This document shows positions 7,550 to 13,669 of a stretch of 18,845 bases of DNA, piece by piece. Each line of letters begins with the position of its first letter. Position 1 is the first letter of the stretch. The position numbers and the translations under genes are program-made. This DNA comes from an uncultured Bacillota bacterium. GTDB taxonomy: Bacteria > Bacillota > Clostridia > Tissierellales > Tissierellaceae. Location of the stretch: NCBI GenBank assembly GCA_937951995.1, contig CALGAG010000142.1:1-18845 (forward strand), read 5' to 3'. The notes under the pieces were generated by a model, which had not been told where the DNA came from, ran no database searches, and worked only from the letters and a program-made list of their open reading frames with translations.

Positions 7550-8578
7550 TTGAAAACCAGAGTAGCAGTTTTAGGTGGAGGCAGCTGGGGAACAGCCCTT
7601 TCAGTTCTGCTTGCAAAGAACGGTGTTGAAACTGGAATTTGGGTCAGGTCCGAGGACCAGTTGGAGACAATGCTAAGAAAGAGGGAAAACCCCAAATATT
7701 TACCTGATATTAATCTGCCATCACAGCTTGGAATAAGCAATGATATTGATGAAACAATCAAGAACAGTAGTATTGTTGTGCTTGCAGTTCCAACCCATAG
7801 CGTAAGAGGATTGCTCGGTCAGCTGGAAGGTAAAATTAACAAGTCACAGGTAATAGTAAATGTAGCTAAGGGTATTGAAAACATGTCAATGAAGAGAATT
7901 TCAGAGATTGTTACGGAATATTTTCCTGAAAATGACTTTGTTGCCCTATCTGGACCATCCCACGCAGAAGAGGTGGCTCTGGACATACCAACTACTGTGG
8001 TATCCGCATCCAGAAACAAGGAGGTTGCAGAGTATATTCAAGATGTCTTTTCATGCTCCACCTTTAGAGTATATACAAATCCCGATGTAGTTGGAGTAGA
8101 GCTTGGTGGTGCACTGAAAAACATAATAGCTTTGGGAGCTGGAATATCAGATGGCCTTGGCTATGGAGACAATACCAAGGCAGCTCTTATGACCAGGGGA
8201 ATCTATGAAATGTCTAAATTGGGAGTTGCACTGGGAGCTGATCCCGATACCTTCTCAGGACTATCAGGAATTGGAGATCTTATCGTAACCTGTACCAGTA
8301 TGCACAGCAGAAACAGAAGGGCAGGCATCCTAATTGGAAAGGGTCTCTCAATGGAAGAGGCAGCTGAAGAAATAGGAATGGTTGTTGAGGGAATAAAGAC
8401 GACCAAGTCAACATATGAATTGGCTGGAGATATTGGAGTGGAGATGCCAATCACAAAAGAGCTCTATAATGTGCTCTACAATGGAGCCAATGTAAGGGAG
8501 TCGGTAGGCAAGCTTATGGGAAGGGCCATGAAGCATGAAATGGAAATAGTGGCAAAAAATAAAAAAACGAGCTGGTAA
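7550..8578 (+). CDS. gpsA: Glycerol-3-phosphate dehydrogenase [NAD(P)+]
   Basis: Reduces dihydroxyacetone phosphate to sn-glycerol-3-phosphate, the substrate of PlsY encoded just upstream. The N-terminal Rossmann motif is GGGSWGTALS (9-18 in the chosen frame). LSGPSHAEEV (133-142), GGALKNIIALGAG (187-198) with the catalytic-type lysine K190, and the substrate-binding SRNRRAG (253-259) are present. The start is taken as TTG at 7550 (342 residues), which gives the usual MKxRVAVLG beginning and lies 4-6 bases after AGGTGAT. GTG at 7541 would add three residues and overlap the plsY stop. The stop codon (8576-8578) is inside the left arm of the following terminator. In many endospore formers spoIVA comes next; it is absent here. 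Confidence 0.97.
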   Translation: MKTRVAVLGGGSWGTALSVLLAKNGVETGIWVRSEDQLETMLRKRENPKYLPDINLPSQLGISNDIDETIKNSSIVVLAVPTHSVRGLLGQLEGKINKSQVIVNVAKGIENMSMKRISEIVTEYFPENDFVALSGPSHAEEVALDIPTTVVSASRNKEVAEYIQDVFSCSTFRVYTNPDVVGVELGGALKNIIALGAGISDGLGYGDNTKAALMTRGIYEMSKLGVALGADPDTFSGLSGIGDLIVTCTSMHSRNRRAGILIGKGLSMEEAAEEIGMVVEGIKTTKSTYELAGDIGVEMPITKELYNVLYNGANVRESVGKLMGRAMKHEMEIVAKNKKTSW

Positions 8579-8598
8579 CCTCTTGGGTATACCAGCTC
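8569..8598. terminator. Bidirectional intrinsic terminator between gpsA and tRNA-Pro
   Basis: Arms GAGCTGGTA (8569-8577) and TACCAGCTC (8590-8598). The stem continues inward as ACC/GGT (8578-8580 with 8586-8588) past one bulged A (8589). On the plus strand it is followed by ATTTATTT (8599-8606). On the minus strand the sequence beyond the stem reads as a T-rich run (complement of 8555-8567). It can thus end gpsA transcription and also transcription of the minus-strand tRNA. The left arm contains the gpsA stop codon. Confidence 0.88.
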
Positions 8599-8605
8599 AT
8601 TTATT

Positions 8606-8682
8606 TGGTCGGAGTGATAGGATTTGAACCTACGGCCCCTAGTCCCCCAGACTAGTGCGCTACCAAACTGCGCCACACCCCG
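8606..8682 (-). tRNA. tRNA-Pro, anticodon GGG
   Basis: Complete 77-nt cloverleaf on the minus strand: acceptor CGGGGTG paired with CACTCCG (one G4-U69 wobble), D stem GCGC/GCGC, anticodon stem CTAGT/ACTAG with loop CTGGGGG (anticodon GGG, plus-strand 8646-8648), T stem GTAGG/CCTAT with loop TTCAAAT, discriminator A73 and encoded CCA. C1-G72 with A73 is the expected bacterial tRNA-Pro identity set. It reads CCC and CCU. It has its own promoter 12 bases upstream and the bidirectional terminator downstream. It is a lone tRNA gene. Confidence 0.98.
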
Positions 8683-8693
8683 CCACAAGCAGT

Positions 8694-8722
8694 ATTATAA
8701 CTGATAAATTTCATTTTGTAAA
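8694..8722 (-). promoter_or_regulatory. Sigma-A type promoter of tRNA-Pro
   Basis: Read on the minus strand: -35 TTTACA (8722-8717), a 17-bp spacer, and a perfect -10 TATAAT (8699-8694). Initiation would fall about 5 bases before the mature 5' end of the tRNA (8682). Its -35 lies 4 bp from the -35 of the divergent plus-strand promoter. Confidence 0.85.
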
Positions 8723-8726
8723 GTGG

Positions 8727-8755
8727 TTTAAAATGATTTGGAATTATGGTATACT
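8727..8755 (+). promoter_or_regulatory. Promoter for the membrane protein/hlyD/yggS/division cluster
   Basis: -10 TATACT (8750-8755) preceded by TG at 8747-8748 (extended -10), with a -35 candidate TTTAAA (8727-8732) 17 bp upstream. A transcript would start near 8762, about 23 bases before the ATG at 8785, and could run to the terminator after divIVA. Confidence 0.75.
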
Positions 8756-8784
8756 GATTTTAATTATAGATTGGAGGATTGTGC

Positions 8785-9159
8785 ATGTTAGAGTTTCTAA
8801 TGGCAGTTATAGGGATTGCACTTTTTGCTGGAATGCTGGGCTATACCTTGGTTGTCTTTAAAGAGAAATACTATTTGAAGAATAATATAATTTTTATCGA
8901 CAACAGATATATTTCCCAGGACGAAATTGAAGACACCGATATGCAGGAATTCTTTCTCGATGGAACCAAGTTAAAAGCTGGTGATGAAATTAGCATAATG
9001 ACTAAATCCAGTGAAAAGTTTAAAGGGATTCTAATCGGTGCGATTCACAGTGATCAATCGATTAAGATGGTGACATATGCCAATGAGGTAATTAAGCTTA
9101 AGATTGAGAGTATTAATCAATTTAGAATAATGAGTAAATATGGTAAATTTTTTAGTTAG
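8785..9159 (+). CDS. Unrecognised membrane-anchored small protein, possible small beta-barrel domain
   Basis: I do not recognise this 124-residue protein. The ATG at 8785 has GGAGG (8773-8777) 7 bases upstream; the in-frame TTG at 8779 lies right against it and is unlikely. One membrane helix spans about residues 4-25, followed by KEKYYLKN, so by the positive-inside rule the rest should be cytoplasmic. Residues 30-60 are mixed and acidic (SQDEIEDTDMQEF). Residues 61-124 alternate polar and hydrophobic residues in four or five likely strands (LKAGDEISIMT, FKGILIGAIH, SIKMVTYANEVIKLKI, INQFRIM), a pattern like an Sm/SH3-type barrel. There are no cysteines and no catalytic motif. It is the first gene of the transcription unit leading through hlyD to the division genes and sits 11 bases before the HlyD-like gene, so the two may work together. 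The fold is inference only. Confidence 0.85.
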   Translation: MLEFLMAVIGIALFAGMLGYTLVVFKEKYYLKNNIIFIDNRYISQDEIEDTDMQEFFLDGTKLKAGDEISIMTKSSEKFKGILIGAIHSDQSIKMVTYANEVIKLKIESINQFRIMSKYGKFFS

Positions 9160-9170
9160 GTGTGACTTTA

Positions 9171-10421
9171 ATGAAAGGATATCAGGGAGACATAAAGAGG
9201 AAGGCTATACTGTTTATAGGATTTGTATTTCTGATACTCCTTGCATTGAACATTTTTCCTGAGTTGTTTGGAGACAATAATATTTATATGGTCCCTGAGG
9301 CTTATGAGTACAAGGTAAGAGTTCCTGCACAGGGAATAGTTGTACGTGATGAAAAACTTTATTTTGCAAACACAGAAGGTGACATCTTCAAGGTGGTCAA
9401 GGAAGGGGAGAGGGTCCGTGTGGGCCAGAGAGTTGCAGACATCCTTTTACTTGAGGATACCACTGACCTGAAGGAAGAACTGAGCCAAATTGAAAACATC
9501 CTGAATTTTTATGATGAAATGCTTGCTGGTAACGGGGATGATAATCCATTGAATTCCAATGGGGTCGACCTACTGGTTTCCAGGCTTCACCAACAGCTTT
9601 TAGAAGGGGATTATCAAGGTATAAATGATACTAAGGAATCCATCTCATTATACAATGAAACAGTACAAAATTTCTCTGGAAACATTGAAGGGTCTGGGAT
9701 CACAACAGAAGGCCTTAATGAGAGGAGAGATTACTTGCTCTCTAGGATTTCACAGTTCAATAAGAGCATCCACTCTCTAAATTCTGGGATTGTTTCCTAT
9801 GAGGTTGACGGGTGGGAAGAAGAACTTGTTGTGGATGGGATAAATAGCATTGAAGCTGATATTTTCAATCGAGTTCAAGCTGAAGAAGGCAAAGGCAATA
9901 ATGCAGTTTTCAAAATCATAGATGATTACCAGTGGTATCTTCTAATTGATATAGCTGATGAGAATCAGGTGGACTACGAGATTGGGGACAGTTTAGATGT
10001 TTTAATCACAACCGAAGACAAAAGGGACATTGTTGAAATCAGAATGCCACTTGTTGAAATCGTGGAAGACAGAGAGGATAAATTTTACATTCTGAGAGGA
10101 ACAAGTTTTCTTGAGAAGGTTTTTGATATAAGATTTGCAAATGTAGAGATAATTGATTTAAAAGAGGATACTTTAAGGGTTCCTGCTGCGGCCATTGTTG
10201 AAATAGATGGAAAAACCGGGGTTAAGGTCAAGGAATTCTATGGTGTTGTAACTTTTAGACCTGTTGAAGTACTAGCCATGGATGAGAGATATGCTTATGT
10301 GTCCAAGGGTGACAATAATGGTTATATAGAAATTGGTGAAGAATCCTTCAGGACAATATCAATCTTTAGCGAGGTTATAGGGAAACCCAATTCAGTTAAT
10401 TTGGGAGATATATTAAATTGA
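9171..10421 (+). CDS. HlyD-like membrane-fusion/adaptor protein
   Basis: 416-residue single-pass membrane protein resembling the periplasmic-adaptor (HlyD) family as found in Gram-positives. It has a short basic N-terminus (KRK) and a membrane helix at about residues 12-30. A barrel-sandwich/lipoyl-like segment follows (GDIFKVVKEGERVRVGQRVADI, about 70-91), then a helical region (about 95-225) likely to form the hairpin. Beta-rich C-terminal domains follow (YLLIDIADENQVDYEIGDSLDVLI; LRVPAAAIVEIDGKTGVKVKEFYGVVTFRPVEV). ATG at 9171 follows AGGTG (9158-9162) with an 8-base spacer. No ABC transporter or other export partner is adjacent, which is unusual for an efflux adaptor. The in-frame TGA at 10419-10421 is followed 15 bases later by the yggS start. 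A role in envelope or division is inferred only from position. Confidence 0.8.
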   Translation: MKGYQGDIKRKAILFIGFVFLILLALNIFPELFGDNNIYMVPEAYEYKVRVPAQGIVVRDEKLYFANTEGDIFKVVKEGERVRVGQRVADILLLEDTTDLKEELSQIENILNFYDEMLAGNGDDNPLNSNGVDLLVSRLHQQLLEGDYQGINDTKESISLYNETVQNFSGNIEGSGITTEGLNERRDYLLSRISQFNKSIHSLNSGIVSYEVDGWEEELVVDGINSIEADIFNRVQAEEGKGNNAVFKIIDDYQWYLLIDIADENQVDYEIGDSLDVLITTEDKRDIVEIRMPLVEIVEDREDKFYILRGTSFLEKVFDIRFANVEIIDLKEDTLRVPAAAIVEIDGKTGVKVKEFYGVVTFRPVEVLAMDERYAYVSKGDNNGYIEIGEESFRTISIFSEVIGKPNSVNLGDILN

Positions 10422-10422
10422 T

Positions 10423-10439
10423 GGGAGGTCTTTGAAATT
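10423..10439 (+). promoter_or_regulatory. Ribosome binding site and probable ATT start of yggS
   Basis: GGGAGG (10423-10428) lies 8 bases before ATT (10437-10439). In the YggS frame no ATG, GTG or TTG occurs between the TGA at 10419 and GTG at 10515. The nearest alternative, CTG at 10455, lies inside the first conserved helix. The ATT directly precedes SIKDNL, where family proteins have their initiator Met. TTG at 10432 is out of frame and only 3 bases from the ribosome binding site. Confidence 0.65.
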
Positions 10440-11123
10440 AGCATCAAGGATAATCTGTATGAAATAGACAATAAAATCAAGCTTGCACTTGAAAAGGCAG
10501 GTAGAAAAGATGAGGTGAGTTTGGTTGCTGTAACTAAAACACTTCCTGTTGAAAGGATAATTGAGGCACTTGATTTGGGAATCATTGATATTGGTGAAAA
10601 CAAGGTCCAGGAACTGACTGAGAAGATGGGGATTTTGGGTAATCGACCAAGATACCATATGATTGGCCATCTCCAGACTAACAAGGTTAAGTACATAGTT
10701 GACAATGTTCACCTTATCCACTCACTTGACAGGATTTCTCTGGCTAAGGAGATAGACAAGCGAGGAAAGGCAAGTGACAGGATCCTGGATACTCTTATTC
10801 AGGTGAACATAGCTCAGGAGGATACAAAGTTTGGAATGATGGAGGATGAAGTTATCCCATTCATAGAGAAGGTACTCATGATGGAAAACATCAGTGTTAA
10901 GGGTCTGATGACAATAGCACCCTTCACAGAGGATGAGTCTGTTCTGAGAAACACCTTCAGTGGCTTGTATAATCTTGGCGAGAGAATCAAGGCACAAAAC
11001 TATAAGGAACTCAGCATGGATATACTTTCCATGGGCATGACAAATGATTTTGAATTGGCAATTGAAGAGGGCTCAAATATGATCAGGGTAGGAACAGGAA
11101 TTTTTGGCAAAAGAAACTACTAG
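10437..11123 (+). CDS. yggS: PLP homeostasis protein YggS/YlmE (PLPBP family)
   Basis: Single-domain alanine-racemase-fold protein that binds pyridoxal phosphate and helps balance B6 vitamers and amino-acid pools; it is not known to be a catalyst. From ATT 10437 it is 228 residues, the normal length of about 230, starting SIKDNLYEIDNKIKLALEKAGR. The PLP lysine is K34 in LVAVTKT. Other landmarks are IGENKVQEL, the HMIGHLQTNK-like YHMIGHLQTNKVKYI, QVNIAQEDTKFGM, LMTIAP, and SMGMTNDFELAIEEGSNMIRVGTGIFG at the C-terminus. Starting at the GTG at 10515 would delete helix 1 and give only 202 residues. The start is thus either a rare AUU codon or a one-base error upstream (one extra base would put TTG 10432 in frame). 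It is followed 10 bases later by sepF, the usual division-cluster order. Confidence 0.93.
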   Translation: MSIKDNLYEIDNKIKLALEKAGRKDEVSLVAVTKTLPVERIIEALDLGIIDIGENKVQELTEKMGILGNRPRYHMIGHLQTNKVKYIVDNVHLIHSLDRISLAKEIDKRGKASDRILDTLIQVNIAQEDTKFGMMEDEVIPFIEKVLMMENISVKGLMTIAPFTEDESVLRNTFSGLYNLGERIKAQNYKELSMDILSMGMTNDFELAIEEGSNMIRVGTGIFGKRNY

Positions 11124-11133
11124 GAGGTATGAA

Positions 11134-11565
11134 ATGGGCAATATATTCGACAAATTCAAGTATTTCATAGGTATCGACGATTATGAGGAAGAGGAGTATT
11201 TCGTGGAGGAAACTGCTGATGAGCTTGAAGCAGGGACTGCACCTTCAACAAAAAAATTCAATAACAAGGTTGTCAACATCCACACCAACAGCAATATGAA
11301 AATAGCTGTTCATGAACCTCTTAGCTATGAAGAAGCACCAGCAATCATTGATGATCTTAAATTGAGGAAGGCAATAGTTGTCAATTTTGAACAGCTGGAC
11401 ACAACTGTCAAAAGACAGATATTTGACTTTATAAACGGTGGATTGTATGCAGTTGAAGGCAAGATACAAAAGGTTACCAAGGATATATTTATACTTGCCC
11501 CTAACAATATAGAAATTGACGGATTAAAGGACGAATTGAAGAATAGGGGAATATTCCCTTGGTAA
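11134..11565 (+). CDS. sepF: Cell division protein SepF
   Basis: FtsZ-interacting membrane anchor that bundles FtsZ and shapes the septum. 143 residues: N-terminal amphipathic membrane-binding helix MGNIFDKFKYFIG, an acidic and variable linker (residues 14-48), then the SepF core (KIAVHEPLSYEEAPAIIDDL, VVNFEQLD, RQIFDFINGGLYAVEG, FILAPNNIEI). ATG at 11134 follows AGGAGGT (11122-11128); the ATG at 11129 is out of frame, and the longer upstream reading starting at 11104 overlaps yggS without a ribosome binding site. It is placed between yggS and yggT as in most Firmicutes division clusters. Confidence 0.96.
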   Translation: MGNIFDKFKYFIGIDDYEEEEYFVEETADELEAGTAPSTKKFNNKVVNIHTNSNMKIAVHEPLSYEEAPAIIDDLKLRKAIVVNFEQLDTTVKRQIFDFINGGLYAVEGKIQKVTKDIFILAPNNIEIDGLKDELKNRGIFPW

Positions 11566-11575
11566 GGAGAAATGA

Positions 11576-11842
11576 ATGTATACGTTGTTAAGATCTGTAA
11601 GAATACTATTTGACTTATTGGAAATACTTATTATTGTTAGAATATTTGTCAACATTTTCAGAGTGCCAGTGAACAACATGTTCGGCAAAATACTTTATGA
11701 GCTTACAGAGCCAATCATGGCTCCTGCAAGAGCACTCTTGGACAAGATTGGTATAGGAAGAGGCTTCATAGATTTTTCACCATGGGTGGCCATAATTTTT
11801 TTAAGAGTTCTCTACACAGTGATTTTAAACCTGGTAGCTTAA
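11576..11842 (+). CDS. YggT/YlmG-family membrane protein
   Basis: 88-residue protein with two hydrophobic membrane segments (about 7-28 and 66-87) separated by the family signature region FVNIFRVPVNNMFGKILYELTEPIMAPAR. YggT proteins are encoded with sepF and ylmH in many Gram-positives and cyanobacteria and are linked to division, osmotic tolerance or chromosome partition; the molecular role is unknown. ATG at 11576 follows AAGGAG (11564-11569) with a 6-base spacer; ATG at 11572 is out of frame. It is 10 bases after sepF and 3 bases before ylmH. Confidence 0.92.
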   Translation: MYTLLRSVRILFDLLEILIIVRIFVNIFRVPVNNMFGKILYELTEPIMAPARALLDKIGIGRGFIDFSPWVAIIFLRVLYTVILNLVA

Positions 11843-11845
11843 TTT

Positions 11846-12628
11846 ATGTTGGACAAAGATATTTATCTCAATCACATCCATGACAATGAGGTCCAATTTA
11901 AAATGAAAAGACTATTGGACCAGATTCAATCATCGATGAAGAACCATTCAATCATAACTACTGATTTTTTTGACCCCTATGAAAGAAAAACTGCTGAGTC
12001 CATACTAAACAGGTTTCAAGAATTATCCTATTTTTACGATGGAGGTATGGAAAAGGCGGAGAGAAAGTGCATTCTTATCTATCCTGAATACGTATATGAA
12101 AAGGATTTGCCATCTGCGGTCGCATACCTAAGAATTGACGGTCAGTTGGATGACCTCACTCACAAGGACTATTTGGGGGCTGTATTGGGGCTTGGGATCA
12201 CAAGGGAAAAGATTGGAGATATTCTTTTATACGGTGATTTTACATTGATAATTGTAAAAAGGGAGATTAAGGACTACATCCTGCTGAATTTTGAAAAAGC
12301 CGGAAGGCAAAATATCACCATATCAGAAGTCGATGGTGAGGACATTGAGTATCCCGAAATGGATTTCGTTGAGATCAGCAAGTTTGTATCTTCATTAAGA
12401 CTTGACTCATACCTAAGTGCTGCCTACAACATATCGAGAAGTGAAAGTCGAGCGCTTATAAAATCTGAAAACGTAAAGGTCAATTGGGGCATGACAGCCA
12501 AGGCTGACCAGACCCTTGATGCAGGTGATGTAGTATCGGTAAGGGGAAAGGGTAGGACTGTCCTTCACGAAATTGGGGGCATGTCAAAGAAGGGGAGAAT
12601 AAATCTGAAAATCAGAAAACTAGTGTAA
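11846..12628 (+). CDS. ylmH: S4-domain RNA-binding protein YlmH
   Basis: 260-residue protein with an N-terminal YlmH domain (MLDKDIYLNHIHDNEVQFKM, then TTDFFDPYERKTAESILNRF) and a C-terminal S4 RNA-binding domain at about residues 182-250 (LRLDSYLSAAYNISRSESRALIKSENVKVN, then AGDVVSVRGKG). In B. subtilis, YlmH binds the 50S subunit and has been reported able to act in ribosome-associated quality control in the manner of the S4 protein RqcP. rqcH lies 2.5 kb downstream in this window. The ATG at 11846 has no clear Shine-Dalgarno; only three bases separate it from the yggT stop, so coupled re-initiation is likely. The start agrees with the family N-terminus. Confidence 0.94.
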   Translation: MLDKDIYLNHIHDNEVQFKMKRLLDQIQSSMKNHSIITTDFFDPYERKTAESILNRFQELSYFYDGGMEKAERKCILIYPEYVYEKDLPSAVAYLRIDGQLDDLTHKDYLGAVLGLGITREKIGDILLYGDFTLIIVKREIKDYILLNFEKAGRQNITISEVDGEDIEYPEMDFVEISKFVSSLRLDSYLSAAYNISRSESRALIKSENVKVNWGMTAKADQTLDAGDVVSVRGKGRTVLHEIGGMSKKGRINLKIRKLV

Positions 12629-12640
12629 TGGAGTGATCAA

Positions 12641-13141
12641 ATGATAACACCCTTAGATATACAGAATAAGAATTTCAAGAAAACCTTTAGGGGGTTCAGC
12701 CCCAAGGAGGTTAACTCATTCCTGAATGAAATGATTGATGATTATGAGAGAATGTACAAGGAGAACATCGAGTACAAGGACAAAATCAACATGCTTACTG
12801 ACCAGATAAGACAGTTCCAAACCATGGAGGAAACTTTGAAGAGCACTTTATTGGTAGCTCAGCAAGCCGCTGATGAGGTTACTGTAAATGCCAGGAACAA
12901 GGCTGAGATAATAATTGAGAATGCAGAGGACACAGGCAGGAGAATCATCGACCAATCAAGAGAAGACGTAAGGTCAATAAAGGATGAGTATGAACATCTT
13001 CAAAAGGAATTATTTATTTTTAAGACTAGGTATGAATCATTTTTAAAGTCTCAGTTATTTTCCCTGGATGAGTATTACAAAAGCGAAAAGAAGGTAGAGA
13101 CTATAGAAGATAACTCAGAGGATATGGAAGTAAAAGAGTAG
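12641..13141 (+). CDS. divIVA: DivIVA-family pole/septum protein
   Basis: Coiled-coil protein that recognises negatively curved membrane and recruits partners to poles and septa. 166 residues. The N-terminal membrane-targeting domain is canonical (ITPLDIQNKNFKKTFRGFSPKEVNSFL), with the exposed F and R of the crossed loop visible. A long heptad-rich coiled coil (about 28-140) and a highly charged acidic tail follow. ATG at 12641 is preceded by GGAGTG (12630-12635). It is the last gene of the division cluster, with a hairpin and T-run starting 6 bases after its stop. Confidence 0.95.
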   Translation: MITPLDIQNKNFKKTFRGFSPKEVNSFLNEMIDDYERMYKENIEYKDKINMLTDQIRQFQTMEETLKSTLLVAQQAADEVTVNARNKAEIIIENAEDTGRRIIDQSREDVRSIKDEYEHLQKELFIFKTRYESFLKSQLFSLDEYYKSEKKVETIEDNSEDMEVKE

Positions 13142-13146
13142 AATGG

Positions 13147-13166
13147 AGGAGCGTCAGCTCCTTTTT
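13147..13166 (+). terminator. Intrinsic terminator after divIVA
   Basis: Stem AGGAGC (13147-13152), loop GTCA, arm GCTCCT (13157-13162), then further T to 13166, giving a run of five T. The stem is short (6 bp plus a possible G-T pair) but GC-rich with a proper T-run. It may be leaky, since I see no convincing promoter between it and lspA. Confidence 0.75.
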
Positions 13167-13201
13167 GTTCTGTATATTGAAATATGGTAGGAGGAAGAAT
13201 A

Positions 13202-13669
13202 TTGGCATTTTTATTGGGCGCATTGATCATATTGGCAGACCAGGTAACCAAGTATTTATCAGTTGTATATCTTATGGATAAGAGACCTGTAGTATTGATT
13301 GAAAACCTCTTGGAACTTCATTTTGTCAAGAATTATGGAGCCGCTTTTGGGATACTTCAGAATCAAAGGTTTTTCTTTATTACAATAACTAGTCTTGTCC
13401 TGATAGGTATGTCTATTTATATGATTAAGAACAAGAACAAGTTAACCAGGGTAGCTCAATTGGCAATGGGGTTTCTACTGGGTGGAGCCTTGGGCAATTT
13501 GATAGATAGAATCAGGCTGGGGTATGTTGTGGATTTCATAAAGGTAGACCTGAGGATCTATGACTTTCCTGTATTTAACATTGCGGATATTTTTATAGTC
13601 ATTGGCACAGGATTGCTGATCTTCGTAATTTTGTTTGATAAGTACGAAAAAGCCATGGGTGATGCATAG
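13202..13669 (+). CDS. lspA: Lipoprotein signal peptidase (signal peptidase II)
   Basis: Membrane aspartyl protease that removes the signal peptide of diacylglyceryl-modified prolipoproteins. The preferred start is TTG 13202 (155 residues): TAGGAGG (13188-13194) lies 7 bases upstream, whereas the ATG at 13184 precedes that ribosome binding site and would encode it. Four membrane segments are apparent. In this numbering, the conserved residues are VKNYGAAFGIL (42-52), GNLIDR (98-103, catalytic D102), VDF (110-112) and FNIAD (125-129, catalytic D129). As far as I recall these positions equal those of the B. subtilis enzyme, which supports the start. Its stop overlaps the GTG start of rluD by one base. 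Confidence 0.96.
   Translation: MAFLLGALIILADQVTKYLSVVYLMDKRPVVLIENLLELHFVKNYGAAFGILQNQRFFFITITSLVLIGMSIYMIKNKNKLTRVAQLAMGFLLGGALGNLIDRIRLGYVVDFIKVDLRIYDFPVFNIADIFIVIGTGLLIFVILFDKYEKAMGDA

Noticed and set aside
8476..8688. Minus-strand open frame of 70 codons over tRNA-Pro
   Set aside because: It is a translation of the tRNA gene and the terminator; the cloverleaf and tRNA promoter explain the sequence.
10419..10421. Selenocysteine or programmed read-through at the TGA ending the HlyD-like gene
   Set aside because: No Cys-aligned position or stem-loop evidence, and a ribosome binding site for yggS follows immediately.
10432..10434. TTG 10432 as yggS start
   Set aside because: Out of frame with YggS and only 3 bases from the ribosome binding site; usable only if one base is missing from the sequence.
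10515..11123. yggS starting at GTG 10515
   Set aside because: It would remove the conserved N-terminal helix and place the start in the middle of a beta strand; the SD-supported ATT at 10437 gives the normal length.
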